This document shows, piece by piece, positions 62,601-64,000 of a stretch of DNA of 64,000 nt (the stretch's first letter is position 1; each line of letters starts with the position of its first letter). This DNA comes from UBA3064 sp023258775 (GTDB taxonomy: Bacteria; Pseudomonadota; Gammaproteobacteria; Burkholderiales; Burkholderiaceae_E): assembly GCA_044355655.1 (NCBI GenBank), contig JBIKXS010000013.1, positions 13,872 through 77,871 of the forward strand, written 5' to 3'. A program made the translations under genes and the position numbers. A model generated the notes under the pieces. The model made no database searches and was not told where the DNA came from. It saw nothing but the letters and a program-made list of their open reading frames with translations.

Positions 62601-62741
62601 GGTGGTGGCCAAGCTGCAACCACCTTCTCCTACCTGATCATCGACTGGAACGGCGATAACACTGCTGACCAAGCGATCAAGCTGACGGGTGTGACCGACG
62701 TGACGGCGGCAGGCATCACTGCTGCACTGATCGTCGCCTAA
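56637..62741 (+). CDS. DUF4214 / RTX-repeat giant surface protein (S-layer or adhesin candidate)
   Basis: 2034 residues, low in Cys and Lys, rich in Gly, Ala, Thr, Asp. A DUF4214 domain (residues about 10-115) with VAKLYTALFGRAPDSEGLGYW and FYRNVLGRAPDAQGKAYW; a Calx-beta-like segment (about 170-270, NEGDAAFFTLQT and STEGDETMTVEI); then beta-strand repeat regions alternating with clusters of calcium-binding GGxGxD nonapeptides (near 500-560, 775-920, 1120-1185, 1290-1345, 1620-1680, 1870-1910). There is no N-terminal signal peptide, so type I secretion by a C-terminal signal is expected, but no T1SS genes are in view. A conserved late segment FSYLIIDWNGDNTADQAIKLTGVT closes the protein. Start after AGGAG. 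Confidence 0.88.
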   Translation: MAFPTPAMSVNVAKLYTALFGRAPDSEGLGYWTQSLANGKSVSTVAREMFYTEPAREYYPLYFTAEETVDSFYRNVLGRAPDAQGKAYWVSRLNATNDIGRVIEEIINAVDSYSGTDPAALTSKALFANKTEVGRYFADKGGNASEAKEILKNVTDDPSSVVAAKAVIDAPDLPLFTLTAGAATVNEGDAAFFTLQTTNVAAGTQYAYAVKGVSGADVAGGVIAGLATVDANGSALIAIPLANDNSTEGDETMTVEIAGKSASVTVKDTSLSPVVPFTLGTAIDNKAFVGNVDDTFNAPLSGGAATLNNLDSLDGGGGNDTLIVELNGVSVTPAKLTSIEQISVLSSVDGSVLDLTNATGLNNLTSIVSSGTLTFNNIQSTATAVAISNTTKNHTINFATAAVSGSADTASVSLSNVTGSADILGLTGIETLAITAAGTNDVDTDYAGVITVNSSGAMTMSGTAGGLAATSVDGTQSTGALTLTVTNAAHTVTGGSGADNITGATATGNSLKGNAGNDTLTGGLLNDTIAGDAGNDSIVAGAGVDSLDGGAGNDTFDLSGNGHLAATDVISGGADTDTLLTTSADAIAYTTPSTRTITGIDVLSLVDSLNGSVTLANIDTTIATVNLAAGAGAPGGTVVGPAGALTVNLAAALGGSLTVTDTGTATTDTLNIVNTAAGNVGAANAVTVNGYETVNINGSGTGTATTQTLSTVTVAADTGGSATVNFTGSNAFSVSGAITAATINASGLTGTATLTMGAAPVGATSVTGTANADTLRGVAAAATTIDGGAGDDNITGGSAADSLVGGTGNDVITGGGGNDVIAGGDGNDNITGGAGNDSISGGLGNDTIASTTGSDTVDGGDGNDAITSTSTTSSTLMGGLGDDTITNTSGGNLNLSGGDGNDTIVRTGALSLTDTIDGGNGSADVLSVNRLDVATIAAGTFGQITAFVNNLSNIERLTVSTGLTNETLDVSMFDSVGYLTLAGTAAGGAVTVSNMVDNSTVILTSDITSALALNYASTTGSQTLNLELASSGGINAAAAAITAAGIETVNLVSNDTDTTTGGNATDTLLLTAAAATSIVVTGDSASLNLTQTGSTALTSLNASAYGGALTTTVVATTGVAVSGGAGNDNITGGTGADSLSGGTGNDTLTGGTGNDTLSGGTGDDVLTGGGGIDVIDGGAGNDTYALGAYETNTSTVGAEGTLTGAVINLSSSALSYAAVNAATGRYISGSLTSVPASSMAFLFNGENTLNIATVETLTSIENATGGTGATPGTNDNDYILGSSDANVIDGGDGADTIVGGGGNDTLTGGAGADSITGGTGVDSFTGGAGVDTIKSGGGDDVISDLNTGNAVDVIVFSGTETKATAVANQTYLGQTFSSNAAGFVQFSEVAGYDPTSNNPALNTSQWTLVEKKAAVQGNATLSAADKVSMFTHGSDSYVYYSGATTAASDDQFLKIESNTTLTSIDDTPTAGFSLASSVVAIASTFTVASSAFTGDNRTTNALTVFNFNGSGTVDALYRPMSTAFWSPIGWAGASASTFTAAAGDTDLIAFLNTNTTLKYSDLYSSTWITSTPTGARTLDENAEVVSMVLAPDAYSSFYGQSGGVGNIHWAMTGGSAADLIFGSMGNDTLNGNAGADFILGGDGNDSITGGVDADTILGGAGNDTINMGTGDKADGGAGDDAFAFAAATAGATVIGGAGADTITLGNFANTLTVSDVDGISITGGSGVDALTFTAAVTATTVVGGGGADTIVLGDFTNALTVNTGTISITGGTGVDALTFTASLSAATVVGGTGADTITLADGGNTLTVNDATVSITGGTGADVLTFTASLSAATVVGGGGADTIALGNFTNAITVGSTGGTVVVTGGTGADTIVITGGASTVTGGAGADVMTGGAGADVFSFSSGHGNTTTTIDEIVNLLTSGADTIKTGVAGNNGVNYAELGLVDNGAGLASLATLVTAADAAFVGLNAGATQFVIAENGTTDAGNGGGGQAATTFSYLIIDWNGDNTADQAIKLTGVTDVTAAGITAALIVA
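61707..62274 (+). repeat. four in-frame 141-144-bp repeats in the C-terminal RTX region
   Basis: Units begin at 61707, 61851, 61992 and 62133, each encoding about 47-48 residues that start ATVVGGxGADTI and contain a TFTASLS-like strand (units 1-3). Units 2 to 4 are the most alike, sharing long identical stretches, which suggests recent expansion or gene-conversion. Confidence 0.85.
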
Positions 62742-62756
62742 TCTCCACCGGAGACA

Positions 62757-62776
62757 CCGCCTACCTCGGTAGGCGG
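62757..62776 (+). other. perfect 9-bp-stem palindromic hairpin after the RTX gene
   Basis: CCGCCTACC-TC-GGTAGGCGG lies 16 bp after the stop codon. It is preceded by a smaller CTCC-ACC-GGAG stem and followed by the terminator. It may act as an mRNA-stabilising 3' structure or a first terminator without T run. Confidence 0.75.
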
Positions 62777-62795
62777 TCCAGGTGAGAACCTCAAA

Positions 62796-62821
62796 GCCCC
62801 CGCTCATAAGGCGGGGGTTTT
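62796..62821 (+). terminator. rho-independent terminator of the RTX gene
   Basis: A GC-rich stem CCCCCGC/GCGGGGG with a 7-base loop (TCATAAG), followed by TTTT. It is placed 55 bp after the stop of the RTX gene and before the small ORF, so it should end that transcript. Confidence 0.9.
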
Positions 62822-62868
62822 GCATTTATGGTTGGACGTCAATGATGGATGCTGTGTAGAGACTGGCG

Positions 62869-63039
62869 ATGTTGGTGCAGTGCGTTGGTGAGTTGGCTGC
62901 GGCCGACGACATTGAAGCTGCGCGTATTGATATGCTCTTAGCACCAGCACAGTATCGTGTAGTAGCTCGTGATTGCTGCTCCAGGGACGCTTGTCGATCA
63001 ATGGTCTGCTCTGGGGACGACGTTTCAACACACCGATAA
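62869..63039 (+). CDS. small Cys-rich ORF before the radical SAM gene (hypothetical)
   Basis: A 56-residue frame from ATG 62869 to TAA 63037-63039, ending nine bases before the radical SAM ATG. The N-terminal half is acidic/hydrophobic (GELAAADDIEAARIDMLLAP), and the C-terminal half is Cys-rich (RDCCSRDACRSMVCSGDD). It looks like a leader plus core layout of a modified peptide, but the ribosome-binding site is weak (AGAG, eight bases upstream) and no homology is known to me. It may equally be non-coding. Confidence 0.3.
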   Translation: MLVQCVGELAAADDIEAARIDMLLAPAQYRVVARDCCSRDACRSMVCSGDDVSTHR

Positions 63040-63047
63040 GAGGATTC

Positions 63048-64000
63048 ATGTATCTCGGCGCAGAAGTATTCCAACCTCAGCTTGACCGTGAGTCGGCAAA
63101 GGCGGTGTTTGCCAAGTCGGTTGGACGGGTCGAAGTAGAGACACACTCGTATTGCAATCGGCGCTGCAATTACTGCCCGAATGTGGTGGGAGATCGACTG
63201 GGGGAGAACAAGCAGATGCGCCCCGAGCACTGGCAGATGGTGTTGGGCAATCTTGCAGAGATTGGGTTTTCACAGAATCTCGTCTTTACGAGCTACAACG
63301 AGCCGTTGGCTGATCCTGAGATTGTGGATCGGCTGCGCGAGGCCAGAGTGGCGCTACCCAAGGCGCGGTTGATGGTGTACACCAATGGTGATTATCTGGA
63401 TGAAGCCTATTTGGCAAGACTGGCCGAAGTTGGGCTTGACTACATGCATGTGTCGATCCACACGCGGTTTAACGGTGCCTATTCGGAGGTGGACGCACTG
63501 GATCTGATCGCACGTTTGGTTAGACGGTTGAAAACGCCCATCCGATATAAGCAGCTTAAAGCAGGGCAGTTCATCGTTGCCCAGATTCCTCACGCGAGGA
63601 TCGAGATTGAGGTGCGTGCGATCAACTACCAGCAGCACGGCACGGATAGGGCTGGCTTGGTCTCGCTGCAGCGCAAGGTACAGACAAGAACCGCACCCTG
63701 TCACTTTCCGTTTGCGCATTTTCACGTGGGCTTTAGCGGCAATGTGGTGCCGTGTTGCCATGTGCGCAGCGATGCGCCGCAGCATGCCTCCTACGGCTAC
63801 GGCAACCTGGATGACTACGGGTCGATCTTTCAAGCTTGGGCCAGTCGACATGGTGCGGCGTGGCGTCAAGAACTGATCACTGATTTGCCCAAGCGCACGC
63901 CCTGTGATGGCTGCTCGGTGGGGTTTCTTGATGGCGGCGAGAAGGCTCGGCAACAGGCCCGTGCGATCTGGATGCGGCATGTCCAAAGTGGCGTTGTGTC
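63048..64000 (+). CDS. radical SAM / SPASM-domain enzyme (partial, runs off the window)
   Basis: 317 codons open to the window end with no stop. The cluster-binding motif is SYCNRRCNYCPN (Cys spacing CX3CX2C, residues about 37-44). GFSQNLVFTSYNEPLADPEI and LMVYTNGDYLDEAYLARLAEVGLDYMHVSIH match the radical SAM barrel. The C-terminal SPASM part begins PCHFPFAHFHVGFSGNVVPCC (split near 222-242), with GNLDDYGSIFQAW and a later CDGC. AAGAGGA lies about six bases before the ATG. SPASM enzymes modify peptides or cofactors, or act on sugars. The target here is unknown; a small Cys-rich ORF lies just upstream. Confidence 0.88.
   Translation, partial: MYLGAEVFQPQLDRESAKAVFAKSVGRVEVETHSYCNRRCNYCPNVVGDRLGENKQMRPEHWQMVLGNLAEIGFSQNLVFTSYNEPLADPEIVDRLREARVALPKARLMVYTNGDYLDEAYLARLAEVGLDYMHVSIHTRFNGAYSEVDALDLIARLVRRLKTPIRYKQLKAGQFIVAQIPHARIEIEVRAINYQQHGTDRAGLVSLQRKVQTRTAPCHFPFAHFHVGFSGNVVPCCHVRSDAPQHASYGYGNLDDYGSIFQAWASRHGAAWRQELITDLPKRTPCDGCSVGFLDGGEKARQQARAIWMRHVQSGVV

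Noticed and set aside
61457..62825. Minus-strand frames of 330 and 232 codons over the RTX C-terminus
   Set aside because: Same cause: antisense of calcium-binding repeats, with PAPPVTT-like strings and no family resemblance.
63046..63986. Minus-strand frames (63046-63273, 63354-63986) opposite the radical SAM gene
   Set aside because: The plus strand carries clear radical SAM and SPASM motifs with a good ribosome-binding site; the antisense frames have none.

Overview
The window reads as a chromosomal stretch of a betaproteobacterium, most likely order Burkholderiales. The reasons are two Bug/TctC-type tricarboxylate-binding proteins, the backbone order yqgE-ruvX-pyrR-pyrB-pyrC'-plsC-apaH-rml, an ApaH of the GDIQGC type, and a complete gspC-N type II secretion (T2SS) locus. 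GC looks intermediate, around one half, with an AT-richer patch at the polysaccharide ABC exporter (about 41.3-43.5 kb). I found no tRNA, rRNA or CRISPR array.

Layout. 0-4.8 kb: rubredoxin, photolyase, an SDR protein without its catalytic Tyr/Lys, a quinone reductase and TcdA. 4.9-9.6 kb: a partial Tad/Flp pilus cluster (flp, cpaB, a membrane protein, a TadE-like protein, a second pseudopilin-like protein, tadB, tadC) with no ATPase, secretin or prepilin peptidase in the window. 9.6-22.1 kb: a fatty-acid-hydroxylase-like gene, then a full T2SS set (gspC divergent; gspG-H-I-J-K-L-M-N-D-E-F). 22.1-25.0 kb: yqgE, ruvX and a 5'-nucleotidase lipoprotein. 25.2-29.0 kb: a broken hipBA toxin-antitoxin locus lying between a 360-bp partial copy of manC and the 3' end of intact manC. 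29.1-35.1 kb: pyrR, a TauD-like/Bug/Bug insertion, pyrB, and a pyrC' whose metal-binding HxH is lost. 35.2-41.2 kb: gmhA, plsC, apaH, rmlBADC. 41.3-53.5 kb: an ABC-dependent polysaccharide cluster (wzm, wzt, a methyltransferase, a 1239-residue triple glycosyltransferase, two GT4 enzymes, a WcaJ-like initiating transferase, an acyltransferase). 53.5-62.8 kb: a FecR-domain protein, a TPR/beta-barrel protein and a 2034-residue DUF4214/RTX repeat protein that may be an S-layer or adhesin, preceded by a consensus CRP-type half-site pair and followed by stacked hairpins. 62.9-64.0 kb: a small Cys-rich ORF and a radical SAM/SPASM enzyme that runs off the end.

How the parts fit. ManC and RmlBADC supply GDP-mannose and dTDP-rhamnose; GmhA feeds heptose synthesis; Wzm/Wzt, the glycosyltransferases and the WcaJ-like protein build and export a surface glycan. 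The FecR, barrel and RTX genes look like a surface-layer unit. T2SS and Tad genes supply secretion and pilus machinery.

The most unusual signal is a recurrent pattern. Short tandem duplications (12-30 bp) sit in the first codons or initiation regions of many genes. In gspG an 8-residue unit is repeated five times directly up to the prepilin cleavage motif. In-frame leader repeats also occur in the TadE-like, pseudopilin, TadC, GspJ and GspD genes, and out-of-frame repeats surround the starts of phrB, pyrR and gmhA.
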